64,000 bases of DNA from Pichia kudriavzevii (GCF_003054445.1 NC_042506.1:1681501-1745500); one strand, 5' to 3'. Shown: positions 20,464 through 30,236, counted from the stretch's first letter. Translations and numbers: made by a program. The notes: a model not told the origin generated them from the letters alone.

Positions 20464-22533
20464 CTAATCTTCAAATATATCCATATCTATATCTTCTTCA
20501 ACATCCATATCTTCTACAGTATCAGTAGTTTCCTTTACTTCAAAGCTTTCTTTCACACCATTAGAATCACTTGCAATAACCGTGCCTTCTTTTCCTATCG
20601 TCTCTTTAGAAGTTACTAGCTCTTTTTTTGTCGAAATATCAGGCAATCTTGTAATAGAATCAAAAATATCTGGAGATTGAGCAACTTCAGTCTCTGCTTC
20701 ATTTGTTTTGGTCACTGATACGTTGTCACCCATAAGAATATCCTTACCTTCGGAACCTTCAGATTTGGAACTAATGACTTCAACTTGTTCTTGAAATCGA
20801 ACTGATCCCTCATGTACTTCATTCTGAGACCTTCCGATCACAGATCCATCATTATGCTCGCCATGCTGTGCAGTTTGCTGATTTGTTTTAAGTTCAGATT
20901 CATCATAGTCTTCCATATCGCTAAATTCAACACCAAAGTCCACATCTTCTTCAATATTAGCAATGGCAAAATTGGTGGCACTATCAAGCCCTATGTTAAT
21001 CTGTATTTCGTTGGCCTCCTGATACTTACTCTTTTCTTCCTCCTGTTTCTTCCGTAGCTTTCGCTGCTCAACTTCCCACTTTTTGAACCATTTTTCCTGT
21101 TTGTGGAGATTGTGTATCAAACCACTCAAACCTCTGTCCCGATATTCTTCCATTTCATGATCTATATCATCCGGTAGTTTTTTCAAAGCTGAATACAAGC
21201 CAAACTTTCTGCCCAAAATGCTTTCTTCGGACTGAGTTCTCGACTTTATTCTTTCATCCTCTTCCTTACGTCTTCGTTCTAACACAGCCATTCTGTTTCT
21301 TGCTAACTCTACAATATCATTTCTCTCCGCTTGCTTTTCTTTTTCTGTTTTTTCATCTCTATCGTTGTCGCTATGTGGTGACTCTGCAGAAGACATGGAA
21401 TTTGATAGTAAATTATCCAGCCTCTTTTCTGTATTTTGTGCTTGCGCCACTCCAACGTCAATGGAAGCATCATCAGATCTAACCACTTCTTTCTCTTCAT
21501 CGTCACTAGAACTTATACTTTCATCTGAAAATGTCTCCAACGGATTCTCCTCTTTGACTATAATGTGATTCAAAGCCTTTTCCGCTAACCTACCCTCTTT
21601 AACTAGTGTAGATTTCAGAACTACTGGATCTGTGACTAGGTGATTGTATTTAGGGGTTGATTTATAGGTATAATCTGGTGGTAACTGGGGCATCCATTCT
21701 GGAATATATGGCTTACGATTTCCTCGAGTGTCTACTTGATTCAGCCAGCTCTCTTTTTCTAAAAATATTTCATCTGGTAAGCCATTAAAGTAGCCGTTAT
21801 CTATTCCCGTGTATGCTGTCCTTGCCTCTTTTGCCTTGGTTTTTATTAACTCTATCAATTTCTTGTTTTTAGGCTGACTAAAACCATTTGACAAGTCATA
21901 CATATCGTGAATGCCCTGCGCATTAAAAAGACCTTCTCTCTCCAAAAGTTTCAGATCATCTCTATTAGGAGATCTCCTCCTTTGAATCTCCATAAGTCGA
22001 ATTAGTCTTCTAGTAAGTATATTGTAATATTGAGACACCCATTGACACATTAAATCAACCGATGTCTCTTGGCTCGAAAAATCACTTTCATGGTATTTGT
22101 TTGCAATGCTTGCTTTCATCGTTTGAAAAACTGCCAACTTCAGTACGTCAGCCATCGGTTCATCTGATGTTACCCTAGTATTTGTAACGCTATATTGGCC
22201 TTCCAACGGCCTCCCATACTGCTCTAATTGTTTATCTACGTATTTAGATCGCTCAATCACTACTCCTTCAGCACTAGCATTGGGAGGGTGTAGAGTTTTC
22301 AAAGTTCTTGCTTTCTTTTTGATTGGTTCTTCATTGCTGGGTGCTACTTCAAGAGCTGGGATGTCAATATCACCTTGAGTTTTTCTGTAGGTTTCGTTCG
22401 CCTTTTGTAGAAAGTCACCAACCAATTTTTCGAGAAGTTGTGTTGGAATGTCCTGCATTCGAATAGAGACTCTTTCTGTGGTTTGCGATTTTCCCTTCGA
22501 CATTTGAACATTTTTGGGTGATGATTGTGGCAT
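20464..22533 (-). CDS. TAF8: TFIID subunit Taf8
   Basis: A 689-residue protein, longer than S. cerevisiae Taf8 (510 aa). A histone-fold-like region lies at about 128-200 (VLKLAVFQTMKASIANKY, then VDLMCQWVSQYYNILTRRL). Next comes the conserved TAF8 module IPEWMPQLPPDYTYKSTPKY with TDPVVLKSTLVKEGRLAEKALN (about 280-325). In the family the histone fold pairs with Taf10, and the Pro-rich module contacts Taf2. The second half is highly charged and Ser/Glu-rich, with a coiled-coil-like KEKQAERNDIVELARNRMAVLERRRKEEDE-type run split over about 395-430, and is probably disordered. It lies in tandem with FCP1, 225 bp apart. The identification rests mostly on the Pro-rich module; another histone-fold TFIID or SAGA subunit is the alternative. 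Confidence 0.75.
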   Translation of the reverse strand: MPQSSPKNVQMSKGKSQTTERVSIRMQDIPTQLLEKLVGDFLQKANETYRKTQGDIDIPALEVAPSNEEPIKKKARTLKTLHPPNASAEGVVIERSKYVDKQLEQYGRPLEGQYSVTNTRVTSDEPMADVLKLAVFQTMKASIANKYHESDFSSQETSVDLMCQWVSQYYNILTRRLIRLMEIQRRRSPNRDDLKLLEREGLFNAQGIHDMYDLSNGFSQPKNKKLIELIKTKAKEARTAYTGIDNGYFNGLPDEIFLEKESWLNQVDTRGNRKPYIPEWMPQLPPDYTYKSTPKYNHLVTDPVVLKSTLVKEGRLAEKALNHIIVKEENPLETFSDESISSSDDEEKEVVRSDDASIDVGVAQAQNTEKRLDNLLSNSMSSAESPHSDNDRDEKTEKEKQAERNDIVELARNRMAVLERRRKEEDERIKSRTQSEESILGRKFGLYSALKKLPDDIDHEMEEYRDRGLSGLIHNLHKQEKWFKKWEVEQRKLRKKQEEEKSKYQEANEIQINIGLDSATNFAIANIEEDVDFGVEFSDMEDYDESELKTNQQTAQHGEHNDGSVIGRSQNEVHEGSVRFQEQVEVISSKSEGSEGKDILMGDNVSVTKTNEAETEVAQSPDIFDSITRLPDISTKKELVTSKETIGKEGTVIASDSNGVKESFEVKETTDTVEDMDVEEDIDMDIFED

Positions 22534-22808
22534 AACTACTTAGATGATCTCAGCTGGAATATATTTTGTTTTGCAATAAAAAACAATCAAACATCAGTAT
22601 GTCATGAACGGAAAAAAATCAACACATTTCGAAGATTCATTACAGCGCGTTTATAAATTCATGAAGTCATTAGCATTAAACTAGACCTAATCCTAAGTTT
22701 TATTTAGTGTTATTTTTTTATTTTTCTTTTGGGAGAGTCATATAAAAAGGTCAAAAACCGACTATATACATACATACAGAATAGAAAAGGCATTTTGTAG
22801 TTCTAAGA

Positions 22809-23966
22809 TTAGTTCATTTGTGGTGCACCTTGGATTGGATTACCGTTTTGATCAACCATACCGTTTTGCATCATCATGATTTCCTCACTACCTGCAGTTT
22901 CGATTTGAATACCACAACCTAATTTAGAAGTATTTTTAAATTGGTTGATAGAACCATTAAAGATTAAGCCAATTGTTGGTAAAATTCTGTGTTCAAGCAT
23001 GAAGGAAACATCACCATTGGACTCAAGTTGACCCCTGTAAATAGATTGTCTGAATTCGTACTTGGCACCTAGAACAGTATTAGCTTCAATGTTGGTTTGA
23101 ATCGTTGGCATCATCATAGCTTCAGACATAACTGGCTGTTGGGATGCTTGAATAGTAGTTTCTAAACCAGCTTCAAAATTTGGTGCAACCTTTCTCCAGA
23201 AAGAACCAACAATTGCACCTTGGGCTTGAAGTTGAGCGGATGCAATCCAGTCACCTGCATTGTATCTACCAGCCAAAGAAATAGCAGCTTGTGCTGGACC
23301 ATTTGGATCCATTGCATTGTACACAGTTTCCATACCGAGAGACAGCTTCTTAGTAATTGATTGCATAATTGAACCGATTAATAGACCGTTATACTTTGGG
23401 CCAGAGAAATCAGGGTTAAGAGCCTTCAATTGTAAAGAAAAGTCATTACCTTGATATTCGTGTTCTAATTGGCACATAGATGGTTGGCCGTGAGCCAATT
23501 GTAAGGAAATCTTGGAAACAATATGCTTGTCCCAGCTGTAGTTTAATCTACCAGTTAAAGATAGTTCATTATCAATAGTTCCTTGAACTAAAGCTTGATC
23601 ATTAGCAATAATGGAGGTAAATGAGTAAGCTGGTAATTTACTACCAACAGCAAAACTGTGAGCAATTTGGAAAACTGGGTTCATGGCAAAAGTTTTGTTA
23701 ATGTCTGCTTTTAAACCTGTGAATTGGTATAGACTTAAAAACACATCTTTTGAAACTTCCTTATTGATATTTTCCATAACACCGGGGTTGATCAAATCCA
23801 AGGAATTTCTATGCTGGATAATATTTTGAGAAACTCTAGCCAAGAATTGTGAAATTGGGTTGGTAGTCATGAAGCCTGGTTCACCGCCTGCTGGAGCAGG
23901 AGGATAAACACCTTGAAGGGGAGACATATTCTTGATTTCGCCTAAGTTGACAGCAGGGGAGGCCAT
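22809..23966 (-). CDS. TOM40: Mitochondrial outer-membrane import channel Tom40
   Basis: A 385-residue beta-barrel of the porin-3 (VDAC/Tom40) superfamily, almost the same length as the S. cerevisiae protein (387). It forms the general entry pore of the TOM complex. The N-terminal part has PGFMTTNPISQFLARVSQNI, the helix that precedes the barrel. Alternating-hydrophobicity strands run through the rest, with NYSWDKHIVSKISLQLAHG and ASAQLQAQGAIVGSFWRKV highly typical of Tom40. It ends with the last strand KLGCGIQIETAG and a Met/Gln/Asn-rich tail. The frame stays open upstream to a TTG at 24014, but the ATG at 23966 (MASPAV) matches the family start and was chosen. The MED9 candidate lies upstream on the same strand. 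Confidence 0.96.
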   Translation of the reverse strand: MASPAVNLGEIKNMSPLQGVYPPAPAGGEPGFMTTNPISQFLARVSQNIIQHRNSLDLINPGVMENINKEVSKDVFLSLYQFTGLKADINKTFAMNPVFQIAHSFAVGSKLPAYSFTSIIANDQALVQGTIDNELSLTGRLNYSWDKHIVSKISLQLAHGQPSMCQLEHEYQGNDFSLQLKALNPDFSGPKYNGLLIGSIMQSITKKLSLGMETVYNAMDPNGPAQAAISLAGRYNAGDWIASAQLQAQGAIVGSFWRKVAPNFEAGLETTIQASQQPVMSEAMMMPTIQTNIEANTVLGAKYEFRQSIYRGQLESNGDVSFMLEHRILPTIGLIFNGSINQFKNTSKLGCGIQIETAGSEEIMMMQNGMVDQNGNPIQGAPQMN

Positions 23967-24209
23967 ATTTATATGCACAGTTGTGTGTTGTCTAGATAGG
24001 ATAGTTCCTTGCAAGGAGTGATGTTTCTTTTCATGCTATACATTACGGCTTTGAGTAGACAGAGGCAAGTTCAAAGGCCTCGACGTCGACAAGCGAATTT
24101 TTCAGTATAAAATTTTGGTGCACGGGGTTTTCCTCTTTGATCACTACGGGAATTAAGCTTCATCTACCTAAGACTTATATAGAATTGCATAAACAAACTA
24201 GCTACACAG

Positions 24210-24917
24210 TCACAGTAGGTTCCTATTTTGTATCCGTTCTATCAAAGAGAGTAGACAATTTTCTTTGGTAGATATATTTCGTTGGATTCGATTCTGGAAA
24301 TCTTCGCCATGAAAATATCCATACGTAGTTTCTACATTTTTTAGCTTAGCTTGAACCTGAAGACGTTGTTCCCGAAGACGGTTCAAACGCACCCGAATAC
24401 GTCCACACGCATTATTCACATCCTTGACCAGCATTTCACCATTATTAACTTGTTGCATTAGCTCTAGAAGGATGGGCACGAGCTCTAACTGTGTGATCTT
24501 CATTTTCTTGATTTCTTCCTGTATGGCATCCAGTTGAGCAAGTCGTTCATTTTCTTTTTCTTCGTCTGTCTTATAAACTGATGATGATGATGATGATGAT
24601 TGTAGTTCTTTGGACATCCTATCGGTTGTGCTCAAATTATCGTTGTGTGGTTCGTCAACATCCATTATATCAGTGTTGCTGTCACGCTTTTCGGTAGGTG
24701 CCTCTTCTTTATGGTTTACTTCCCTATTGCCGACCATATTCTCATTAAGTGCGGAATTTACATGACTTGATGTCTCAGCTATTTCTGTAGTCGGTTCTGT
24801 AATTGGTGGTTGTAATACCTCCGCAAAAGAAGATTCGGGATTCTCTTGACTGCCAGCGGGACGATCTGACAGATCTCCAACATTTGATAAAGGCACACTT
24901 TCTTTGTGTTCATCCAT
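24210..24917 (-). CDS. MED9: Probable Mediator subunit 9 (Med9/Cse2)
   Basis: A 235-residue protein with a long acidic, Ser-rich N-terminal half (including a Ser run encoded by a TGATGATGA-type repeat near 24584-24600) and a helical C-terminal half. The C-terminal region, LVPILLELMQQVNNGE followed by NNACGRIRVRLNRLREQRL, aligns by eye with the conserved Med9 domain of S. cerevisiae Cse2 (IPHIF...LTGSIRHRLKLCKSL). The order is two helices, then a coiled coil. In the family this subunit sits in the Mediator middle module. The protein is longer than Cse2 (149 aa) because of the N-terminal extension. The similarity is short, so another small coiled-coil protein remains possible. Confidence 0.6.
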   Translation of the reverse strand: MDEHKESVPLSNVGDLSDRPAGSQENPESSFAEVLQPPITEPTTEIAETSSHVNSALNENMVGNREVNHKEEAPTEKRDSNTDIMDVDEPHNDNLSTTDRMSKELQSSSSSSSVYKTDEEKENERLAQLDAIQEEIKKMKITQLELVPILLELMQQVNNGEMLVKDVNNACGRIRVRLNRLREQRLQVQAKLKNVETTYGYFHGEDFQNRIQRNISTKENCLLSLIERIQNRNLL

Positions 24918-26187
24918 CGATTAATTGGCTATACTATTGCTTCAAATTATCGCTTCGTGCCAAAAAGTGAGATACTTTATGCCTTTGGATAACTTAGGTA
25001 TCAGAAAGAAACTACAACAAAAAAATACGATAAAATGCGGAATTGACTATTTGGATCTCACATAGTGTTGATGTGCCATACCATCAAAAAAAAAAAAAAA
25101 AATACAACTGGAGATAAATGTGCCATGGGAGCAGACAGATACAGCTGTTTTATTCCGTTAGGGTGCCGACTATTCTTTTAGCTTTCTGTTTATATGAAAC
25201 AGGAGTTTGGAAGAAGCAAAATTTTTAGTGCAAAAAGCCGCTTGTTAACTACTTCAAGGACTTTTCTGCTCAAATTCATTGAATTTCTTGGTGATGCTAT
25301 TCAGATTTGACTTTTAGGAAGATTCAACCGAAAGTTTCAAAAGGAAACTACGTTTTTAAGTGTAATGTATGATTTACTTTTGTTTTGGCAGCAGACGCTC
25401 GGGTTCATTCGGGGAGAAATTTTGCCCTTTGAATAGAAATTAATGATTCCCATAAGCTTTTTCTTTTACAAAAAAAAATGAAGATAATGCCATAGAAAAA
25501 GCCTCTGCTGTAAATGAAACAACAAAACACATCAGCAAAGGTAATACTGTCCAGGTACACCCTACCTTAAGCATTGATGACTTTTGTTTTGGCTGTAAGC
25601 GCCTCTTTTTGTTTTATTTTGTATGTTCTTCGAGATACTTCTTGAACATGCATTTCATAAATTTGCTGGGAATATAGTTGCAAATACCGAAAAAAAATCA
25701 AAGCCATACCAAAGAGTGTTAAAGAAACCTTAAAGAGAGATATTCACTTTGAGTGATCCAGATTCGTGTTTACCACATATTTTGAAACTTCTAACCAAAA
25801 CAATAACCTAAACAATAACGAATCAAAACTTTCAGCGTCTTGGTCGATCCCAATTTGGGTAACTAGAATTAGTTAGAGGCATATTCATAGCTAGAATATT
25901 TCCATTTTATATTCTATATTGTTATGTCTATATTCTTTATCTATTTATACAAGATCAACTCATTTGTTTGTATCTAGAGGATATAACACCTGATACATGT
26001 GGAAACATTTGGCTGGTTCCCTTTATGTATTAAGTTTTCATGAGTTTTTCTTTTTAATCTAATCAAAAAGTTTAATACAGAACTCTAAACATGAATATAC
26101 AAAGGATAATTAAATTACGTTGGCAAATTAACTGATTGCTAAATATTAACGAAAATAAATGAGAATCTATTTTTCCATTCAAGAAGT
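24918..26187. other. 1.27 kb intergenic DNA before the tRNA pair
   Basis: No open frame of note and no RNA gene that I can recognise. It contains an A17 run near 25086-25102 and an imperfect direct repeat. The 14-mer ACTTTTGTTTTGGC occurs at 25376-25389 and 25580-25593, followed each time by a similar purine-rich then CGC-containing stretch. Possible box C/D-like fragments near 25573 lack a convincing D box. Confidence 0.5.
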
Positions 26188-26273
26188 CCCTCTTTAGCTC
26201 AGTTGGAAGAGCGCGAGACTGTAATGGTTAACAAGACATCTTGAGGTCTCTGGTTCGATCCCGGAAGGAGGGA
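26188..26273 (+). tRNA. tRNA-Tyr (anticodon GTA) with intron
   Basis: The acceptor stem CCCTCTT pairs with AGGAGGG, discriminator A. The anticodon stem CGAGA pairs with TCTTG (one G-T pair) around loop CTGTAA. A 13-nt intron (TGGTTAACAAGAC) follows the base 3' of the anticodon, as in all yeast tRNA-Tyr genes. The T arm TCTGG-TTCGATC-CCGGA is intact. It lies only 14 bp upstream of tRNA-Met. Confidence 0.93.
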
Positions 26274-26287
26274 GTTTCTTTTAATGC

Positions 26288-26359
26288 TTTGGTGGCCCAG
26301 CTGGTTAAGGCGTCAGTCTCATAATCTGAAGATCGCGAGTTCGAATCTCGCCTAGAGCA
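26288..26359 (+). tRNA. Elongator tRNA-Met (anticodon CAT)
   Basis: A 72-nt gene. The acceptor GCTTTGG pairs with CTAGAGC, discriminator A. The anticodon loop is CTCATAA, with CAT. The context GTCAGTCTCATAATCTGA is nearly identical to yeast elongator tRNA-Met; initiator features are absent. No intron. A T-rich terminator (TTATTTTTTTG) follows about 8 bp downstream. Confidence 0.94.
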
Positions 26360-26471
26360 TTATACCGTTATTTTTTTGTTTCGCTGTTTCCCATACCTTC
26401 CAAAGTGTTTAGAATGATCAAAAAGTTTCCGCCTAATTACTAAGAGTGTTTCAAACTAATTCTAAAAAAGC

Positions 26472-27542
26472 TTATAGAGAATCTAAAAATTTATTAAGTA
26501 AACCAGTACTTGAATTTGATTTTAGTATGTCTGAGAAGCTTTGATCATGCGCATATTTATCAAAAATATCCAGAGGTAAAGGCTTCCTAGTATCATAATT
26601 TCTAAATGACAAAGAGTACCGTTTCGTTATACCATCAGCTTGATCGTTCCAAAGTTTCAGAAGATCATCTTTTTCATCGATATCCAAGAACTCATCAAGC
26701 AAATCTTTTGTTAACACAGTGTCGAATTCTTGTGTGTTAAGTTCATCCGCCTCTAATTGTAAATCGGCGTCTAGATCAGAGTCAATTTCTGTAGGCGGGA
26801 AAAAAAGTTCAGTAGCCTCTGATAGTGCACGGTTATCACTCCCTTTTGATGAATTCGTTCGTTTGCCTATTGACACTATACTTGAAATATCAGAATTGTA
26901 TTGATTCAACAAAGAAATCGATGAGGTAGATGATGTAGAATTAGGTCGTATCGGAGTTGGGTGAAATATAGTAGGCTGGGATACAACAGTAGCCAAAGAA
27001 GTTTCGTCAAGTGTTGTGTTGAATGGTGATTCAAACGTATACTGTGGCAATAATTCCACGCTGAATTTTGATATGGGAGATACTACTGCCTCAAAACGGG
27101 ATATTTCTAACTCATTTTCAGTGTCTAACGTTAAACGCCAATATCGCATAGGGTTTTGAATAGGTATTACATATGCGTTGGTATTAATCTTGATAATCTT
27201 ACAAGAGGGGAGTATAGGGTGAGTTATGGAACCACATATCAAGTAGTTGAAAAGGGAATTAATCTGATATATCTCAAACTTTCCTTTGGAAACAATACTC
27301 GACTTATTCATTTTGATAATCTCATGCATGTCAGAATTTTGAGAGCATTTATATACTGCTATTTCTGATCGAGACAACGAAAACAAAACGGTTCTATTGT
27401 CTTCCAATATGTTTGTTTTGTTTTGTTTACCACTGTCTTTGTCATTTTTTTTCTTCTTCTCTCTTGGTTTCTCTCTTTTCCCCCCAATCAGCCTTCGGAA
27501 TGGTTCTGAGATCCTATCTCTTGTGTTGAGTATAATTGGCAT
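26472..27542 (-). CDS. INP1: Peroxisome inheritance protein Inp1
   Basis: A 356-residue protein from the ATG at 27542. The frame continues upstream only to a GTG at 27608, and an in-frame stop lies just beyond it. The family core is recognisable: FEIYQINSLFNYLICG, then ITHPILPSCKIIKIN, AYVIPIQNPMRYWRLTL, corresponding to the PH-like Inp1 domain (about 80-180). The C-terminal half is Ser/Thr/Asp-rich and probably unstructured. Inp1 tethers peroxisomes to the mother-cell cortex (through Pex3) so that some are retained at division. A very basic stretch near the N-terminus (KREKPREKKKKNDKD) could bind membranes. The gene diverges from YAT1, sharing a 398-bp promoter region. The call rests on the conserved central block. 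Confidence 0.75.
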   Translation of the reverse strand: MPIILNTRDRISEPFRRLIGGKREKPREKKKKNDKDSGKQNKTNILEDNRTVLFSLSRSEIAVYKCSQNSDMHEIIKMNKSSIVSKGKFEIYQINSLFNYLICGSITHPILPSCKIIKINTNAYVIPIQNPMRYWRLTLDTENELEISRFEAVVSPISKFSVELLPQYTFESPFNTTLDETSLATVVSQPTIFHPTPIRPNSTSSTSSISLLNQYNSDISSIVSIGKRTNSSKGSDNRALSEATELFFPPTEIDSDLDADLQLEADELNTQEFDTVLTKDLLDEFLDIDEKDDLLKLWNDQADGITKRYSLSFRNYDTRKPLPLDIFDKYAHDQSFSDILKSNSSTGLLNKFLDSL

Positions 27543-27940
27543 TGAAGTGAAGTCTTTCACCCGTATTGAGTCACTTGTTTTTTTGAGATAGGTTTCTAAT
27601 CTCTTCACTTCTTACAGAAAATGCTGATATTCATGCTAGAGTTTTTCTCTGCTCAGACCTCTCACGTGAGGAGCACGTGATCAATGGCATACTATTTTAG
27701 GAAGGAGAAAATGCCCCCGCACAATTGCATGAAATTGCCCAGCCGCTGTTCCGGAGATTGTCACCCAAATCCCTGAGCCCTTGTCCTCTGTGCCGGAGAT
27801 GTCTTGGTATTTTGAGTGTCTTATCTGAAGTGCCCCATCTTAGAATATGACTATATATAGTGGGTTATGCAACTTACTTTGATAGTAAAAGATGGTTATG
27901 TATAGATGATGCCTTTTTTTACTAACATATTAGCCACCAG
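27543..27940. promoter_or_regulatory. Divergent INP1/YAT1 promoter region
   Basis: The 398 bp between two divergent start codons. Two perfect CACGTG motifs lie at 27663-27668 and 27674-27679, 11 bp centre to centre, typical of bHLH factors (Cbf1 or Pho4 type). The octamer CCGGAGAT occurs twice, at 27751-27758 and 27793-27800, with CGG half sites of zinc-cluster regulators. A TATATATA box lies at 27852-27859, about 80 bp upstream of the YAT1 ATG. Factor assignments are inference. Confidence 0.6.
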
Positions 27941-30091
27941 ATGACATTCCAACACCAAAAAGAACTTAAAAAACTTCCAATCCCCCCATTGGAAGATACG
28001 CTATCCCGCTATCTTGAGGTCTTGGAACCATTACAAACTCACGAAGAACACTTGAAAACACAAAAAGCATGTGAAGAGTTTATTAAATCATCAGGTCCAA
28101 TTTTACAACAGCAATTGATTCAATATTCCAAGGCCAGAGATTCATACATCGAGCAATTCTGGTTTGATTCTTATCTCAACTACGATTCACCAGTTGTTTT
28201 GAACTTGAACCCTTTTATTATGATTGAAGATGATCCTATTCCTGGTGAATGTAATTGGATTCATAGAGGTACACAGTTAACTTGCTCGACTTTGAGATTT
28301 ATCCATGCTTTAAGAAATAAAATCTTGCCAGTTGATTATTTAAAAGGCGGTGTACCTTTAGACATGGATCAATATTTGAGGCTTTTTGGATCAGCAAGAA
28401 TTCCAACCCAAAACGGTTGCGTTTTGCAAACCGACCGGAACTCTAGACATATGGTGGTCATTGTTAATTCACAATTCTATTGGTTCAATGTTTTGGATGA
28501 GGAGAACAATTTAATCTTAACTCCCGAACAGATCAGAATGAACTTGAAGACAATCATAGAAGATTCTCAATCGACCAGTGCTGCAGAGATTGCTAAATCA
28601 TCTTTTGGTATCCTAACTACTGAAAATAGAAAAATCTGGTCTGGATTGAGAAATAATTTAAAGGCTGATAAGACTAACAGACAAATCTTGAAAACTATTG
28701 ATTCTGCCCTATTTTGTCTTGTCTTGGACGATGTTGAGATTGGCGAAGACTTGGATCAGCTTTCTCAGAATTTCCTTTGCGGTAGAAGTAAGTTGGAAGA
28801 TGGTATTCAAGTTGGTACTTGTACTAATCGTTGGTACGATAAATTGCAGTTAATCATTACTAAAGATGGCAAATCCGGTATTAACTTTGAGCACACCGGT
28901 GTCGATGGCCACACGGTCTTAAGATTTGCTAGTGATATTTACACTGATTCAATTTTAAGGTTTGCAAGGACTATCAATAAGGACTCTCCTTCTATTTTTA
29001 ATGAAGAAGCCAAAGTTACTCAAATAGTTGATACTGAACCTCCACGGAAATTGGAATGGAATTTAACAAATGATTTAAGTTTAGCATTAAGATTCGCAGA
29101 AACCAGATTGTCTGATTTAATCCACCAAAATGAATTTTCAACTCTATATTTTGATAAATTTGGCATGGAAAGAATCAAAAAGATGGGTATGTCCCCAGAT
29201 GCTTTTGTCCAAATGAGTTTTCAATTAACATACTACTCACTATATGGTAAAGTTGAATGTACATACGAGCCGGCAATGACGAAAAAGTTTTTACATGGTA
29301 GAACAGAAGCGATTCGAACTGTTTCACAAGAGTCCAATGAATTTGTAACCAAGTTTTTATCAGACGATGTTGATTCAAAGACCAAGGTAGACTTACTAAA
29401 GGCTGCATGCAAGAAGCATTCTTTGAGAACTAGAGAATGTTCCAATGGCTTGGGCCAGGACAGACATCTATATGCCCTATTTTGTATCTGGAAAAGATAC
29501 TATGGTGATTCATTGAGTGATAGGAATAATCTATCTAATGATGATGATGATGATGATGATAACGATGACACATCATCAAATGCAAGTACTATCAATTTTG
29601 GCGATTTACCGCAAACTGTTGATTCCATTGAAACTTTGAAGAAGATCCCGTCAATTTTTGCGGATGAAGGTTGGGATAAACTTAACACTACAATAATATC
29701 TACTTCTAATTGTGGTAATCCTTCTTTGAAGGTATTTGGGTTTGGTCCGGTCTCTGAAAATGGTTTTGGTTTAGGTTATATTATAAAAGACAATAAAATA
29801 AGTATCTGTGCGTCTTCTAAACATAGACAGACATCAAGATTCACATCCAGTTTAGAAACCACGCTGACGTTGATGGAGAAAACATACAGAGAGGCACACG
29901 AGACAAGTTCACAGGAATTGAAGGTATCATCTCCAAAGAGTAAGGAAATCTCAAAATTGCTAGGGGGTTACCCAAGTTACACTGTAGAGTCGAACTCAGA
30001 TTCCATCAAATCTAAAGATTTTGAACATCCTGAAAGAACGTTATTTTCTGATGCTGATATTGGACGTAAATTACGCCTTGCTGAATATTAA
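27941..30091 (+). CDS. YAT1: Carnitine O-acetyltransferase, Yat1 type
   Basis: A 716-residue enzyme transferring acetyl between CoA and carnitine, which moves acetyl units into mitochondria during growth on ethanol or acetate. Similarity to S. cerevisiae Yat1 is strong throughout: KLPIPPLEDTLSRYLEVLEPLQ-like N-terminus, SYIEQFWFDSYL, PLDMDQYLRLFGSARIP and NRWYDKLQLI. The catalytic His is His318 in GINFEHTGVDGHTV. Later come EPAMTKKFLHGRTEAIR, LGQDRHLYALFC and STSNCGNPSLKVFGFGPV. An Asp/Asn run encoded by a GATGAT repeat (about residue 530) is inserted relative to the relatives I recall. It lacks an obvious mitochondrial presequence and a C-terminal peroxisomal signal, fitting the outer-membrane-associated Yat1. 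A branchpoint-like TACTAAC (27920-27926) followed by AG lies just upstream of the ATG, so an upstream exon cannot be excluded. Confidence 0.93.
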   Translation: MTFQHQKELKKLPIPPLEDTLSRYLEVLEPLQTHEEHLKTQKACEEFIKSSGPILQQQLIQYSKARDSYIEQFWFDSYLNYDSPVVLNLNPFIMIEDDPIPGECNWIHRGTQLTCSTLRFIHALRNKILPVDYLKGGVPLDMDQYLRLFGSARIPTQNGCVLQTDRNSRHMVVIVNSQFYWFNVLDEENNLILTPEQIRMNLKTIIEDSQSTSAAEIAKSSFGILTTENRKIWSGLRNNLKADKTNRQILKTIDSALFCLVLDDVEIGEDLDQLSQNFLCGRSKLEDGIQVGTCTNRWYDKLQLIITKDGKSGINFEHTGVDGHTVLRFASDIYTDSILRFARTINKDSPSIFNEEAKVTQIVDTEPPRKLEWNLTNDLSLALRFAETRLSDLIHQNEFSTLYFDKFGMERIKKMGMSPDAFVQMSFQLTYYSLYGKVECTYEPAMTKKFLHGRTEAIRTVSQESNEFVTKFLSDDVDSKTKVDLLKAACKKHSLRTRECSNGLGQDRHLYALFCIWKRYYGDSLSDRNNLSNDDDDDDDNDDTSSNASTINFGDLPQTVDSIETLKKIPSIFADEGWDKLNTTIISTSNCGNPSLKVFGFGPVSENGFGLGYIIKDNKISICASSKHRQTSRFTSSLETTLTLMEKTYREAHETSSQELKVSSPKSKEISKLLGGYPSYTVESNSDSIKSKDFEHPERTLFSDADIGRKLRLAEY

Positions 30092-30236
30092 TGATTTTGC
30101 TTTTATACACCTAACTGCTTTTTTTATCCACCCTTTTCACGCCATTTTTTCTTTCTAATGACATTGAATTATTCTATTAATGACATCTGCAAATATCACC
30201 CTTTACGATATAAATGCTTTTTATAATAACTTTGTA

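Noticed and set aside
25565-25700. Box C/D snoRNA-like sequence
   Set aside because: A TGATGA-like C box is present but there is no convincing D box or terminal stem.
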